Program-made: the position numbers and the translations under genes
Source of the DNA: Climacium dendroides
Taxonomy: Eukaryota; Streptophyta; Bryopsida; Hypnales; Climaciaceae
Length of the DNA: 64,000 nucleotides
Assembly (NCBI GenBank): GCA_950106755.1
Contig: OX467082.1
Location: forward strand, 62,001-126,000
Direction of reading: 5' to 3'
Notes under the pieces: generated by a model
Seen by the model: the letters and a program-made list of their open reading frames with translations, nothing else
What the model was told of the DNA's origin: nothing
Database searches by the model: none
In this document: in pieces, positions 47,491 to 60,828 of the stretch
How positions within the stretch are numbered: position 1 is the stretch's first letter
Layout of the letters: every line of letters starts with the position of its first letter

Positions 47491-48377
47491 ACATCGCTCC
47501 ATTAGGAACTGCATTTCAAAAAGGCTGTTGCATTATGGATAGAACGCACATGTTTCTGATTGTAGATTCAAAGAAAAAAACAAGTACATTACATTGGACT
47601 AGCATTTGTACTTTGCATGATTCATGTCCCATGACATGCATTACATCGCTCTAAAGTACCCTACTTCTATGTGCATTCTACATTTTCACTCTCTTCTCTG
47701 CACGTGCATGAACAACTTGTAGGTCTCCTTCACCATTACATGCAGACCACGTACATCCTGCACACACGTCACAATGTCACATGCAATATGAGTTCCTACT
47801 TACTTCCTCGAAGTGCAATGAATCAAGTGTTGCCTCATTGAAGTGCAATTCATTCCACTTCATGGGTTCCTAAACTAAAATACAATAATTCCCTTCCCAA
47901 ATACTGCTATTTCCTCCGTACCACTCAATACTAGTCTCCCCTGCCACATGCAACATCCACCCTTGCAGGCATCACTTGAAAGGGTAGGCCACTACACAGA
48001 GCAGTGAAACGCGGTTGCCTTCACAAGTCAGTTCTGGGTAAACTGAGAGGAGACGTTTTATACAAGACATCAAAGTCAACAAATATTTTTAAATTATTTA
48101 TCCTTTTCAACTTACACAAGTTGCTGAGTCCCACTTACACTGGTACCTGGCTACCCTAGGGGTACTGCGTTCTTCTACAACGACCGAAAGCTACCTACTA
48201 ATATAATGATCTCCTTAGCCATTTTAGAACACTTGCACTAGTATCCACCATGCGCTCAGCCATTTTTTCAAAGTACTACAAGCTCCCATACGACAAAGAA
48301 ATTCCTGTCAAACACAAGAACAAGGGAACAAGAATAACAGCTTTGCTACCATCAGACCAGTAGGAAAAGAACCTTAC

Positions 48378-48710
48378 ACAGCCAACCTCGATCAACTTTA
48401 TCATGCTTCCAAATTCCAATGCAATCCCGTTGAAACACCGATTACACCCACTGCAGGGCAGCATGAGGCTTGAACCCTTCCCTTCGCCGCATACTGCACC
48501 GTGCTGGGCTGACAAGGTCTCACCATCGGAATGAACACCATTGACCTTGCTCTGAAGTCCCTGCAAGATCCACAGGTTGTCGTTGCTACAAATGACGGCA
48601 TCCTCTTTCAGGCAAGCTGCCACTAGGCCAACGAGGTCAATTGACGTGCCTCGCAGAAGAACATCTTTTGATTGAATGCCGGCATTACCAAATAGAAGTT
48701 TACAAAAAAC
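48378..48710 (-). pseudogene. SCC2: SCC2/NIPBL (adherin) exon fragment with a broken PHD finger
   Basis: SCC2 loads cohesin onto chromatin. One exon-like block starts after an acceptor (TATGCAG, exon from 48710) and ends at a GTAAGG donor (exon end 48378). It encodes LLFGNAGIQSKD, then SIDLVGLVAACLKEDAVIC, then a linker, then a PHD-type CGEGKGSSLMLPCSGCNR. This order matches plant SCC2 immediately before and within its PHD finger. After CSGCNR the finger continues only in another frame (FQRDCIG...DRGWLCK), so a single-base deletion near 48437-48442 has broken it. The usual FHxDC histidine is also Gln. I found neither the preceding 'EWP' exon nor the large HEAT-repeat body, so this is a fragment rather than a whole gene. 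Confidence 0.78.
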
Positions 48711-48829
48711 CTGCATACAACAAGGCAAAACTCGTGTTGAGCATACATGAGACGGTGTCAGTTATAAAAGCACAACAATGGTGACTGAAAATTAGAACGC
48801 GACCATAATCAATGGAATACATCCCAATT

Positions 48830-51337
48830 TTAATAGAATCCCTTAAGTCTTTGAAATACAGAGTTCCGCACATGACGGTATCCAAGCCTGTCCTTCAGCC
48901 ACTGGAGAGCACCCAGGCAACCGATCTGCATTGCACAACATTCAACCGATTGCGGGAAAAATAAGGTGAACAAGCGTGAAATTTATTCCTTGACAAATAC
49001 TGCAAGATTATAATCGATAACACAACATAAGATGATGACCTAGACAAAACCGTGGTAGCACGAACAATGCCTCGGACTGCAGAGAACACAATTGATGATA
49101 CAAAGTATCGGATGGAGCAGTTCGAGAAAGTAGTCAGTGATATGAGGCAAGTCTCAAGCAGAATATACCTTCTAAATCTTATCATACTAACCAATTCATC
49201 CAAAATTTCAACAAGTAGGTTTCTTCCCCTTGCAATTGGAGTTTCGAACAAACTTACCCCACAACGTTCTTGACGTTTCCAAGCAGGCCTCCATCTTTTG
49301 CCTGCTGATCTCATTTCGGACGCTCCAATCCTTTCTTTTTCCAAAACTGTTGTTTTGCCACCTTCGCTCCCTGGTACGACAAAGATAGAGGTCAGATGGG
49401 TACGGCGCTCTCCAAACGAACAGTTTGGATCTGGTCCATCTGTTCACAAGCAGCAATTTGACAAAAAATGAGAGTTGATTGAGTAAAGTCCATTTACAAG
49501 TCGAGGGTATGTTCACCACGATAATTTCACAACTGGTCCAATGGATACTCTATGCCCGATGTCAGCTACTCCAGCAAAGGTTTGCAAGGAAGGAGTTTCT
49601 CACGTTGCAGCCTGCTGCCATTGTCAAATCTCAATTTGACTGAACCTCCACGACCCTCCGTCTCTTGTAATCTTGCCAGATCCTCCACCAACTCTCACTC
49701 AGACTCGCTGCCATATGATTGCAAAAGAGAAGTAAGAATAACATCGACGGAGCAGAAAACATACAAAAATCATCAGTCTCACTCCAAACGCACCTCAATC
49801 GCGTCCGAATGGTGACGCTTCGCTGTGAAGGAGTGATCTCCTCTGACCTTGGGCTCGTCTGCTATTAGTGCTCCGGATGGGGACATCACGAGACCATCAC
49901 CGGGTTGTGTTCCACTTGGGATTCGAAGGTCTCTGATTCCATCGACTGCCTAGACCTGATGAGTGCCGTAGAATACTTGTTAACCAGGATGTTTGCTCAA
50001 ACCTTAGTTATACATTCGAGCACAGATGAGCCGGACAAACTCAAAGCGGGAAGAATCTCTGATGGAGACACTGATTGTCATATAGAACGTCTACAATTGG
50101 TCATCGAATTGACAGATTACTAGTTGTTGGACACAGCATGGTCAGGGATATAGTCAGCGTTTACAAAAACAGCCGGTTACCACCTCGAAACACCCGAAAC
50201 GACCCGCTTGTAGACATTATAGAATGACCGAGAAAGGGCAAATATCATGAATAATCAAAACAAATCCACTGTAGGCTTCGTATTTGATAACGCGAGATAT
50301 GTGCTGCAAGTTACCAAGGGGGAAACTTGCAACTACGTACTTCTGTTTTGGCACCTAGAATTGCATACCTGAAACTCATTGAAACAGTCGAATAGAGGTT
50401 GATAACATCCCTTTGCACGCCAGCCATTTCCCCCACGTTCAAGAAGATACATAGGTCTCCCGGTGGGCTTCTGCGAGACACACTTCACAAGTTAGTTCCT
50501 CCACATTAAATAGCTACAAGTGTGGGAGCCACATGACTCCATCGGCCATCTCTAAATTTAGGGTGCACACAGTTTTCACACAATCATTTCACACAAGCCA
50601 TACCCTCTGGGACCGACATCCCCCTCTCCACAGACACGGAGTGTCCAGCCATTGTTCACGACAGCATCTACCTTCGCTTCGATGCTCTTCTTCACCCTCA
50701 TCCGGCCTTCACCTCCATATTTGCGGCAATAATCACTAACAACCTTGCCTTCCCCTCCGCACGTAGTGCAAGTAGGAACGTGCAGCGCGGATAACGTCAT
50801 TGACGATTCTTAAAGACTCTCCAACCTCAAACTAAACTAGTCGGCTGCACTGAACGACTCCCGTCGATAGGAGACAAAATTCAAGGTCAAATCCGTAGTT
50901 GAAACGCTCATCACAAAATACTGTGTAGCTTGTTGCCATTATCTAAATCACTGAATTGAAAACGGAGAGTTGTTGGTTGCTTCTAGGCCTGTTCTCAAAA
51001 AAAATTATCCAGCTGCGAGCTGATCAAAGCACCAATCGGAGCACGATGAACCAGGGGATGGGTAGAAGAGGAGCCTGGAGCAGGATGATCTCACAAGCAG
51101 AATAAAATAACTCCATGGTGTATGTAGGGTTTCTATGATACCCGTGAGAAAGTTCCAAACGAAGTGTCTTCGGTGCGCAACACTTGACCCATGCCACCAC
51201 GTGCAGAGCGCCTCTTTCGATTGGTGCCCGCTCTAGCACCACTTCCAGAGCAAGCCGCACATTCCTCCACATGTGCAGCCTCAAAACTCTTTCTCTGCAC
51301 CAAATATGGCATCCGCAAAATCCAAGGGCATATCATA
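48830..51337 (-). pseudogene. plastid-type DnaJ (DJA) pseudogene lacking the J domain
   Basis: The order of a type-A chloroplast DnaJ chaperone is preserved over seven exon remnants: 51142-51337 (LDFADAIFGAEKEF, then the first zinc-finger repeats), about 50604-50785 (CTTCGGEGKVVSDYC...), about 50310-50470 (SPPGDLCIFL), 49794-49955 (PSGTQPGD, RGDHSF), about 49577-49703 (ELVEDLARLQET), 49258-49301 (LLGNVKNVVG) and 48830-48925 (GALQWLKDRL). Damage: an extra T at 51283-51286 shifts the frame; TAG at 49950-49952 replaces a codon after the acceptor; TGA lies at 49695-49697; a base is lost near 48912 in the tail. Zinc-finger cysteines are replaced (RRSARGG and DYCRKYGG where CxxCxGxG is expected). 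Several GT-AG junctions still join in phase. The J domain is not visible upstream to 53.6 kb. Confidence 0.88.
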
Positions 51338-51399
51338 CTTGATGAAAGAGATGGCAGTCCATCATTCAGTTTGTTAGGCGTGCTACACTAAATCCTCGA

Positions 51400-54300
51400 A
51401 TGATAAAGACAGCTCATTCAGGAAGAAAACAAATCTCATACATAAACATACAAGCTAAAATTCTATGCCAAACTCTAAAGAACCGAAGGAGCCCGATTTG
51501 GGGGGCAGTGACATTTAGCAGTTTCGAATAAATCGTATGGGATCTTCATTTTGTCCGATTTTTCCCATATAGTAACCACCGTGTCCAGCTCATTCTGGTG
51601 CCCTAAACTGTAACTCCTTCCTAAGTGAATTTCTAGAAATGCATCATCGATCAAATTGTACGTATTGTAACCCTAAATCCTTCGCCCTATATGGGTCAAT
51701 CCTTCAGGTTCATCATCAGAGGTTATGACAAATTTGATCTTCCAATTATAATTAATATTGCGGATAAACATTCGACTCTCAATTCACATCATCCGCTTCC
51801 CTCCAAAACTAAACTTTCCTGGCTAAAAACATTTGATTCGTAAAATCATTGATCCCTACGTACGAGGTCATTTGATTACCAGATTCACTTTCCTCCTGCA
51901 GACGCCCGAAGCACTAAACAGTCCCTTCCTTGCAAAATCTCGACGACTATCTCCTCCTGCACAGGCCGGAAAGTCAAATATCCAAAAAAATTCTGCTCAT
52001 CACAGACGATTTAGGTGTGCTGAGATGTCAAATTGTGCACCAGTCACTGCGATCCATCGGCTGTTTTCGAAGTGCATCTTAAGAAGCCAGTTGATGGGCA
52101 ATCACATAGTCACGCGCAAATGCTTGAATTGATCGAAGAAGTGTCGATCACCTACGTCCCTCCGGAACCTGCTCCATGACCAATGGAGTGCGGCCAAATG
52201 ACCATGTCGAACGTTGTCGTCTTGATGAGAGGTATTGTGCAGTTTCTACAGGCTTTGCGAGCTTGAAAAAACAGCTGCCCAGTTCTTCTCTCATCGCCAC
52301 CTTCCCTGAGTAATCCTCCATCCTCACTTTCGGCGTGGGGTTGCACCTCACATCGGGCTCACTCTATCTATGTATCGAACAAGAGCTACAGCATTCTCAT
52401 GCTTGGAAATGACCGAAGCATGCAATCATATCACAGCGTAGTGCTAAGCTTCCGAGCTCACTGTCACAGGATATGTTTACAGGTCTGCACACGCCAGCTT
52501 TGGGTACTCGAAAAAACATAACATCAGCCAGAATACAGTCATCTACATGGGGGTAATCAATTCTCTTTGCAGCACCACTGAAATTAAAAATATCTCGCCG
52601 TTGATTGATTTGTACAGTACAGAAACCCTAAAAATTGAACCCCTCCCCTTTGCCATCAATCTCAATCTCAACGACGATCTGTCGTCGTTGAAGTGAAGAG
52701 ATTTCGGGGTGATACACCTAACACCGTCACCTCGAACGACTGCTAGACATCTAGCTCCACCTATTCCGCTTATGCTCCCCCCCCAAAGGACTCAAATAGA
52801 TCAAAAGGGTTTGTCTGCAACATGTCAAAGCATGTTAGAATTCTACGGGAAAAAACAAATAGTGAACTGATCCATGCTTCAGTATTGAGTAACGCTTGAT
52901 AGAACAATTAATACTCCGTACTCTATTTCATCCCAACCCAAACGGTTAAACTATGAAGAAATAAAACACTCAGATATCGCCCACCAAATACCTCAGCGCC
53001 TAATCACACACAAGGATGCTTATCGTTTGATGCCTGGTTTACTACTTCTCCTCTATCCGTTAACAAAAACGAAGCACACGGAGTAAACCCTAAACCTTCA
53101 CGGAACTCTGGCCAGCTTTTGATTCCATATAAATTCGAGGATACACTACAAATTCAAAAGTTTCTGCAATTACCGCTGCATAAGCCCCGGCTCCGCCAGT
53201 TGACCCACCCTTAAGCCCCGCCTCCCCATACGCATCATGAAATCGACCTTTCTGATCATCGGAGAGGACCTACCGCAGGTTTCAAGAGCGCTACCACCGA
53301 GTTAACGTTCACCATCAAAATATCAATGCAGCATGAATTGGAAATCATAATTGATGATACATTTACGCATTGACTACATTGAACATGTCGCAAAACACGT
53401 CGATATGTATCGCGATCCAAAATTTCATGAGACGGGAGTATTTTCTCCTCACCGTGTAGTTATTTCCCCTTACCAAGACAATCAAAGTAGGTCATACAAT
53501 ACAAGAAGGGTCTATGGAAAATGCGCACAGGAAGGGCATGCAACTTTCTCATAATATGAACAAGAATTCCTTACGACCATCGGTGTGCAATTAAAGTGTG
53601 GAGAAGCAGGAGTGGCTGTCCATGTAGCGTGTCAACCCTAGCAATCTATTGACACAATAATCGAATGGATTACCATACACCTAAAGAAGGATATCAATCG
53701 TGCTTGGTCAATTTCCGGTCATCACAAACCATATTCTGGGTCCCTAGAATCGATTTCGATTCATTGAGCTAATGGAATACCAAACTTTCAATTGGAAGTT
53801 CGAAACTTCCTAAACCCTCGAAAAAAAAGTAACAACAAGACTTTCACCGTAAAACTCTGGCATTACAAGGAGACATCCTCAAAGAGGCACCTGAAACTCA
53901 ACTAGGATTGAATTTCATTCAGCGTCACAAAGCACGCTCTACACTGCTAACGTAATTACTAACAAGCAGGGACACGGCTAGAGACACACCCAAGGCTTGG
54001 CCAGTACAAAGCCCTCTCAGTGTCGAGTACATCTGTCTTGTCTCCCACTACTACTAACTGCTTCAAATAGTAGATTTACTCTTAAAAGACCCAACAAAAA
54101 TTCAAAAGATCAAACGATGGGTTGAAAGGCGTGAGGAACTCACAAATAATGGATGTCCTCAGTGCTTCTGAAACCCTCAACGATTTTGCCAGCTTGAGAG
54201 TTGATGACTGCTGCCCTCCCACCCACCAACTGGAGGCACAAGTGGCCGGGACCTTTAACCCCTCGTCGCCGGAGGTCAAATCAGGCTAAAAAATTGCCTG
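51400..54300. other. moderate-GC region, no gene recognised
   Basis: The base composition resembles the pseudogene block next to it, and 5' exons of the DnaJ gene would be expected here. I looked for J-domain sequence (an HPD-containing helix) on the minus strand and did not find it. Small frames (51833-52132 +, 52148-52351 -, 53351-53554 +) have no motif. Confidence 0.4.
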
Positions 54301-54697
54301 CCTTTGCAAGCCTGAAAAGTCTAAATTAGAGAGAGGTATGAAGATCTCAAGCTCTCAAGCGTACAATATTGTAGTGTGCATGTTTTAGTTGGTGTGGAAA
54401 AAATATGGGGTCATGTGACCATATAGATTGAAAGATTATAATTTTTTAGTGTTGCAAAAAGGTGCTGAAATTTTCTTAAAAACACACTTGGAGGTGAAAT
54501 TCGATTTCTAAACCTACTCAAATGAAAAAAACTTTGAGCTTCAAAATGATTCAAAACCACAATTTAAACACTTTGGTAGAAAAAAAATTCATAAAAATGA
54601 ATCATTGTGTGTGCAAAATGGATTTGAAATGTCAAAAAACAGTGAAAAAGGGAGCCAAAAATCACAACTATGGCTGAACCTCCTTCTACTAAAATGC

Positions 54698-55203
54698 TTC
54701 TCAGTCACTCAAAACTTCTTGGATTGATATGAAATTTTAGCCACAAGAACTAGACAAGTATGCCCAACTTCTCCAACAAGAATTATTGAAAAAGAATCAT
54801 GTATGAAGAAGTTATGAGCCACCGAAGTTGATTGAAATGCAAAAATGTTTGGATTTCGAACTTCGAATTGCTCCTAAGCATTCAAAACAACTTGGATTGG
54901 CATGAAAATTTTACCACAATATCCAAACATTGAGGGGAACAAAACCCAACAAATTTTATTGAAAATGAATAGTTTATGAAAAAGATACAAGCCCCCAAAG
55001 TTGCAACCATCACAACACACAGTGTGTTGAACCCCAACTGACCCTATGAACTTCAAAATGGCTCTCAAAAACTCAAGTTGTCTTAGTGATTGATCTGAAA
55101 TTTCTACCATAGAAACTACACTGATATGCGCAATTTTTCCAACAATTCTTATTGAATTCGGATTTTGGATGCAAAAATTATAGTGCTTCAAAGATTTCCG
55201 TGA
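54698..55203. repeat. three degenerate tandem units of about 165-185 bp
   Basis: Units beginning near 54698, 54868 and 55053 share the order: 'cactcaaaactt' / 'cattcaaaacaa' / 'ctcaaaaactca', 'cttggattg' or similar, 'atgaaatttt' / 'atgaaaatttt', a 'ccaacaa...ttattgaa' block and an 'aagttatgag' / 'aagatacaag' block. A satellite-like array of old copies. Confidence 0.65.
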
Positions 55204-55317
55204 GGACACTTTTTAACCCCTCCGGTGATCAGGGGTTAACTTACCAGGGGAACTTCGCCGATTCCTAAACACACTGACTGAACACACCTAACTGGGATCC
55301 ACCCACACCCTGGCTGG

Positions 55318-55385
55318 AACCCAGTTGAAGCCTTGGCAGGAACCCTAGTTGAAACCCTAATTGAAACCCTGTTTGATACCCTGCA
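55318..55385. repeat. about 15-bp minisatellite with CCCTAA core
   Basis: Units 'aaccctagttg', 'aaaccctaattg', 'aaaccctgtttg' and 'ataccctg' follow one another. The CCCTAA core resembles the plant telomere unit, but the period is about 15 bp and copies are few, so this is a minisatellite and not telomeric DNA. Confidence 0.7.
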
Positions 55386-57717
55386 AGAGTTGTGAGAACA
55401 ATACCCCGGTTTGCATGTAACACTCAGAGAGATACGGTAATTCCATTTGACAACAAATTCCAAGTTTCCAAATCATCAAGAATAAGTCATGTTCTTTGCA
55501 AAGATTAGAGTGGTTAACTCCTATAATCATGTGAAAATGGTGATTGTTGTTACCAAATCAACAAATGCATGTTCCATTTATGTCATTAACTTGAAATGCC
55601 ATTTTCTACTTGATTTCAATTCAAGGGATAAAATTACCAAATTTTTTATAACCGCCATCATTTCTATCAATGCACCTCTAAAAATATTGACTTTTGCCTT
55701 GTACTACCATAGATCATATCTGAATGTACTTATTTGTCACTTGTGAGTCCCTCTAATGTATCTTCCGGTTACATTCTTGGTACCATCAAAAAGCCCTTAG
55801 TAAATATTGCTACAGAAGCCTTTTGAGGGGACCTTTAGGCCCATGGTGTGAAAGTTGATGGATTTTGAAGTCTTCATTACCACTCTAAAGGATCAACCAT
55901 CCCCCTCAAGGATAACTTAGGTTTGGGTAGGTTCCCATGGTTCCAATTTGTTGTGAAATTTTTTGAGAATTCTTAAGCTCTTGTACTTTTGCAAGTTTTG
56001 TAGATACATGATGTTCATTTCAATCTATGCATGGGAGCAAAAATTATGCCACAACAAGCAAAAACAAATGTTTGTGGGAGCCTCCTTTATTTGAAACCAT
56101 CAACTTTCACACCATTGAGTATTTGACTTCAATTTTGATGTTTCTATTTTGCAATTTCTTAACGAGTGAAATTAAATGAGTTTTTTCTTAAATTTTTTAC
56201 TAGATTCCAAACTCAAATGCTTAACACAAATAACCAAAAAATAATCAAAAGTGCAAAGTTTTTAAAATTAAGAAGATTCAAAGCCAAAAGTTCTATTTTA
56301 GGCAGTTGCAAAAATATTGGAGTTATTCATGGTCTAGTTTGCATTTCATCATGGATCTATCTCTATCTAATCATTTACCATCAAAATGAATAGAATTGAA
56401 AGTAAAGTGTGTTTTGTGCATTCTTTGGATAGATGCCCAATTTGATCTTTTTATATTTATGAGTAAATTAGGGTTTTAAAATGAGTATAAAAAAAATTAA
56501 GCTAAAAAGGTGTGGCATCACAAATCCTTCTACATCAAACAATGTGCCCAGCCAATCATGTTTGCAACCTAGGATCTTGAGGTGGTTATTCCATGATCCA
56601 TGTTAAAAGTCATTTGTTATATGCAATTATGTTCTTTTTAGCTTGGTAGGGTTTTCAATGACCATGAGGAATGAAACAATCCCCATCATCAACTAATTTT
56701 TCTAACTCATGGTATTTACTTATGTTCCTTGTTGTAACTTAGCATTCTCAAACAATTATTGACACCTTAAATTTGCCATGCAAATAAAAAATAGAATGAA
56801 AAGAGGCCAAAGTATATGATTCAAAAAAGAAAGTACAAGACTCCAATAACAAACATAATGTTTTCTTCTTAAATTTCGTGTGTTTGTGCAAAGTTCTTGC
56901 CTCTTTTTTCTTGTAAAGTATATGAGACCCAAGGATCCTTAGATTATAAATCAAGACATGCAAATAAAAGCTACAAATATAAATAAAATACCAAAATGCA
57001 CAAGAGTAAACCAAGCACTCTGAAACCCATCAATATGGTGACTGTATGCCCTACAAATACATTATGCCATGAATGGGAGTCAAGAATGTACAATGCTAGA
57101 ATAATATATGGGAAGGTTAAGAACTAAATTGGGATGATTTAAGTATATATGGCACACCAATAATACTAGCATCCTAATAAACATTGAAAGCTTGAAAGAA
57201 TTGAAAGTACATAAAGTTATTGGTTGTTTTCATCCTTTGGCATACACTTTAAGAAAATGTATAGGATTAAAAATGCTCTTATCCAAGAGGAAGAACTAAA
57301 CCTACATGCTAAATCCTTTCCCACATGGGCCAGAGTAATCACCCACAAAAGTAACAAACTAGGCTATTTTTACCACTTGTTACAAAACCCTTGCTAGATT
57401 ATTAATCCTCGTACAAATTGACATGGTACTAGATTGAAGGGCCTTAAAACCTTGTAGAAACTCTTTGATTCAATCTACAACTATATCTAATCCAAGATAA
57501 GAGGAGAAAGGTAGAAAGATGCACTACTTCAAATTGAAGTAAAAATGTTGTTTAACCTTAGAGTATAGGGGAGGCCATTTTGTAGCTTTTGGATGAGTTG
57601 CACTCATTTGTATAGACAAGTGAAGAAATTTTTCATCCATGTTTTTGTTGGTCTACTTTTCATGGTGGGTTATGAAGAGTTTTCAGTTGAAATTGTAGTC
57701 CTCATAGTGTTTGTATT

Positions 57718-58135
57718 CATGTAAATTAGAAATAATTACAGAAAACAAATCCCCAAAATATGCCATTTTGGTATATTTTGGGAAGTTGGTACTTCTTGCT
57801 CTAAATCTGACATTTCTCCACAAAAATGATATTTTTAAAGTTTGAGCCCAACTAACAAAATCAAGTTCATGTACTCTAATTTCTACTCCAATTTGAAAAT
57901 TTGAAAAATTCTTTAAATTCAATTTTTTATTGCAATTTGAACTTTGTATGTATTTTCAATGTCTTTTTATTTTAATTATAAAATGCACATGGAAATTGAG
58001 TTTACACCATGATATTTTTCATTGTAATATATACTCATGGTGAAGTTTTCAAAAATTTTGGAATAATTTTCTATTTGACGTGATTTTTCTTCATTTTCTC
58101 TTCAAAAATTCTTTAAAAATATCAAATTTGAATTT
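57718..58135 (+). repeat. dispersed repeat family 2, copy A
   Basis: This aligns in the same orientation with 61954-62176 continued at 62473-62665. Shared stretches include 'acttcttgctctaaat', 'tttctccacaaaaatgatat' and 'ccaactaacaaaatcaagtt'. There is no coding frame. Copy A lacks the insertion found in copy B and so represents the uninterrupted arrangement. Confidence 0.85.
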
Positions 58136-59249
58136 CAAATTGCAACAAGTGAAAGGAACTACAAGTGGTCACAAGCGGCTAAGCACAAAAGACACCCTAC
58201 CCCCCTACCCCTATTTACAATTTCCAACCTTGAGTGGAAGACAAACTAATGGATCTAGTAGTATTTCAGGGCAGGTTTCTTTTTTCCAAAGCCTTGGCCC
58301 AGTCCATTCTTCGCAAGGGATTCAATGCCTTGCTTTTGTAAAAATTATTACCTTTATCAATCATACGAAATAATTATGGACATGGAAAAGATGAACCATG
58401 TGGTCGTGAATAAGCATTTATACATTGCATTTGCACTGTAGCAGCAATGGGATATGTGGTGGCCTTCTATTGGCTGGGTGAATTGACCATTGGCTTGGCA
58501 ACTTGGAGAAACCCTGAACTTTTTTATTTTTCACACAAATTTTGTTTCGGAAATTTAGAATTCATATTTGCAATTAGAGACCTCCAATTTATTTTCAAGA
58601 GACCCACAAGATCGATTCTTTAAGCACAAAATAGGGGGCTTTTTCATTTACATGCATTTATGAAATGACTTGGAGTGACAAAACAAAGGAGCTTGTTCAC
58701 CTGAGGTAGGAGGTCCTATAATGGAGCATGTGAGGGCCAAATTGAATTTTAGAAAGGTGAACATTTTGAAATATTTTTCAATATATTTTCTTTAGAAGAC
58801 AAGTGGAATCAACATCTAAGTCAAGATGTTTCATATATTTTGGAGCTTTGTGGATTTAGTAATAAAATTTTCAAATTGAGAGGCATAGGGGCTTGAAATG
58901 GAGTTCTCCCTATAATGTGCATGGTTTGTACGCTACTAAAAGCTATGGGAAAGCAACATGTACATTTAAGAAGGTGTTCTATTTTAATGCTTGCTCCATC
59001 TTAGAATCACCTACCTTAGACCCCTTACTATATTTACATCAATGATTCCACCAATACATAAATTCATTGATAAGGGCATTTCAAATTGTTAAGTAAATTG
59101 AATTTTAAGGTTCTATAGGCCAGAATGAAGGTAAAGTGCATGTCAAGCTCCTTGTGTTTGAGTGCCATTGTATTTTATTTCTTGCAATAAAGGACTCCTT
59201 TATTTGTGTAAAAGAATTGTTTTGTTTTGTTTTGTAAAGTACACATCAA

Positions 59250-59450
59250 CTTCTTCTTTTTTGTCACAAATGAAAGAAAATTTATTGCAGAGGAAAGAAA
59301 CAACAACCCACCAGCAACAGGTAGCCTAGGGGCAAGACAAGCCCGACTCCCCACCCACCCAAAACATAACGCACACCCACGCCACAGGACTTTTTGTTTT
59401 ACTTGCACCTTGGAGTGGCCGAGCGAGGGGGGCCAGTTCACCCAAACCCA
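59250..59450 (+). repeat. GC-rich dispersed element, inverted relative to 61060-61310
   Basis: A GC-rich island begins after T- and A-rich sequence. Its first part ('acaaatgaaagaaaatttattgca', then GAAAGAAA) resembles the reverse complement of 61250-61310 ('acaaatgaaatgtgaatt', then GAAAGAAAAG). Both then run into C-rich sequence with CAACAACCCA. This suggests two copies of one family in opposite orientation, perhaps retroposon ends. Confidence 0.4.
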
Positions 59451-60013
59451 AGAAGAACACGTCAACTTGAAAACATGCAAATCATCAGATCATGCCATAA
59501 AACTAAGATAGAAAGGATAGAGTCACATTAAAGGGGTCCCAATTGTACTCCTCCAAGTGTTCCACTGAGGCACTGACCTGGTTTCTATCCAAAACAAAAT
59601 GGAACATTTAGACTATCCCTGACAATTTGTTCTCATTATTCAATTGACTTTTTGATTCTAACAACTTTAGTTATTGAATGGTGACAAAAACGCCACAATT
59701 CCAATGGATGAGAGAGAATTAAGTTCGGGTCCTTAGGTTCAGTGGGTTGTGCCCTGCTTTTTTTGTCATGGAGTGAAGGGCACCAACTTGTTGGCCGCAA
59801 GTGGACAAAAGCTCAGCAACAGCCCCCTCTTGGGCCTTGTCCTTCCTTTGATGCTATTAGCTTTCTCTCTAACAGTTAGTGATGTGGTGTGAATTACCTA
59901 CACTAAATAGTGAAATTAGGTTGTCTTTGCAATAAGGTTGCCTTCCCCCAAGAAAGTGATTGTAAAAGCCATCAAAGTCAAAAAATATTTCTACAAATAC
60001 TTCCATTTGTGCA

Positions 60014-60157
60014 CATGGAGGTTCATGAGCTCCAAATACACCAATTACTAATTTAAAATTAGGATATTTCTGTACTTTAGCAATAAATATTTATATAGTA
60101 TGGCATGTCAAGAAATTAGTGAGGGACAACCCAATTTCACTATTCAATGTAAGTTAA
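60014..60157 (+). repeat. long inverted repeat, left arm
   Basis: Pairs with 60829-60968 as its near-identical reverse complement over about 140 bp. The core 'ccaattactaatttaaaatt' is matched by 'cttttaaattagtaattgg', and 'caataaatatttatatagta' by 'actatataaatatttattg'. The spacer is about 670 bp and has no recognised gene. Confidence 0.9.
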
Positions 60158-60828
60158 CTACCTATCTCTCATACACATTAGTTTGTTTGTTTTCATTTTC
60201 CATGAAGTGTCAAAGTGAAGATATTAAATGTTACAGTGGTACTCTAAGTGTCAACATTCATCCACATATTGGATAGAAAACATCATACTATATATCTATA
60301 ATTCAATTTTCATCCACTATCTAGCGATTTCATTCAAGGTTTCTCTTGAATTTGAAGTTTTTTGGCAATTTCATCTGAAATTTTAATGTTTTTTCCCTCT
60401 AAGCTTGGTGCTAGGCAAAAATAGTTCTTGCAATTTTGCACCAAATCACCAAGAAAAAAACACACTAATATACACCTATTCTTCAAGGCTTGTTGCTGAG
60501 AACAATTATTTAAATTCTAGATGGTTTCTTCTTAGTGAGCTTCTAGTAGCTAGGTTCTTTATTTGTCTAAAATGCTTGGTTTGTGCATTCAACAACCTTG
60601 TTTGTTCTTAACCCCTAAATGCTTGAGACACCAAAATAGGGTGTTTGCAAAATTTTGTAGCTAAACAAATCATAACAAATCTATTCATTTTTTTTAGTTT
60701 ATATTTTCAAAGGGTTTTTTTTGAGTCTAGGTTTAGCACCAAAAATCCAATCCTCAAAACAAATGAGAGTCATTACTCTGTAAGAGATTTTGTGCAAGAA
60801 TACCTAGTGCAATCTTGACTTTGTGTAG

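Noticed and set aside
49052..49260. Plus-strand and minus-strand frames (for example LLVEILDEL) as a further SCC2 exon
   Set aside because: The frames overlap the intron between two DnaJ tail exons and do not connect to either gene in phase; probably chance.
55318..55385. Telomeric repeat array
   Set aside because: The CCCTAA-like core recurs with a period of about 15 bp in very few imperfect copies, not as tandem CCCTAAA.
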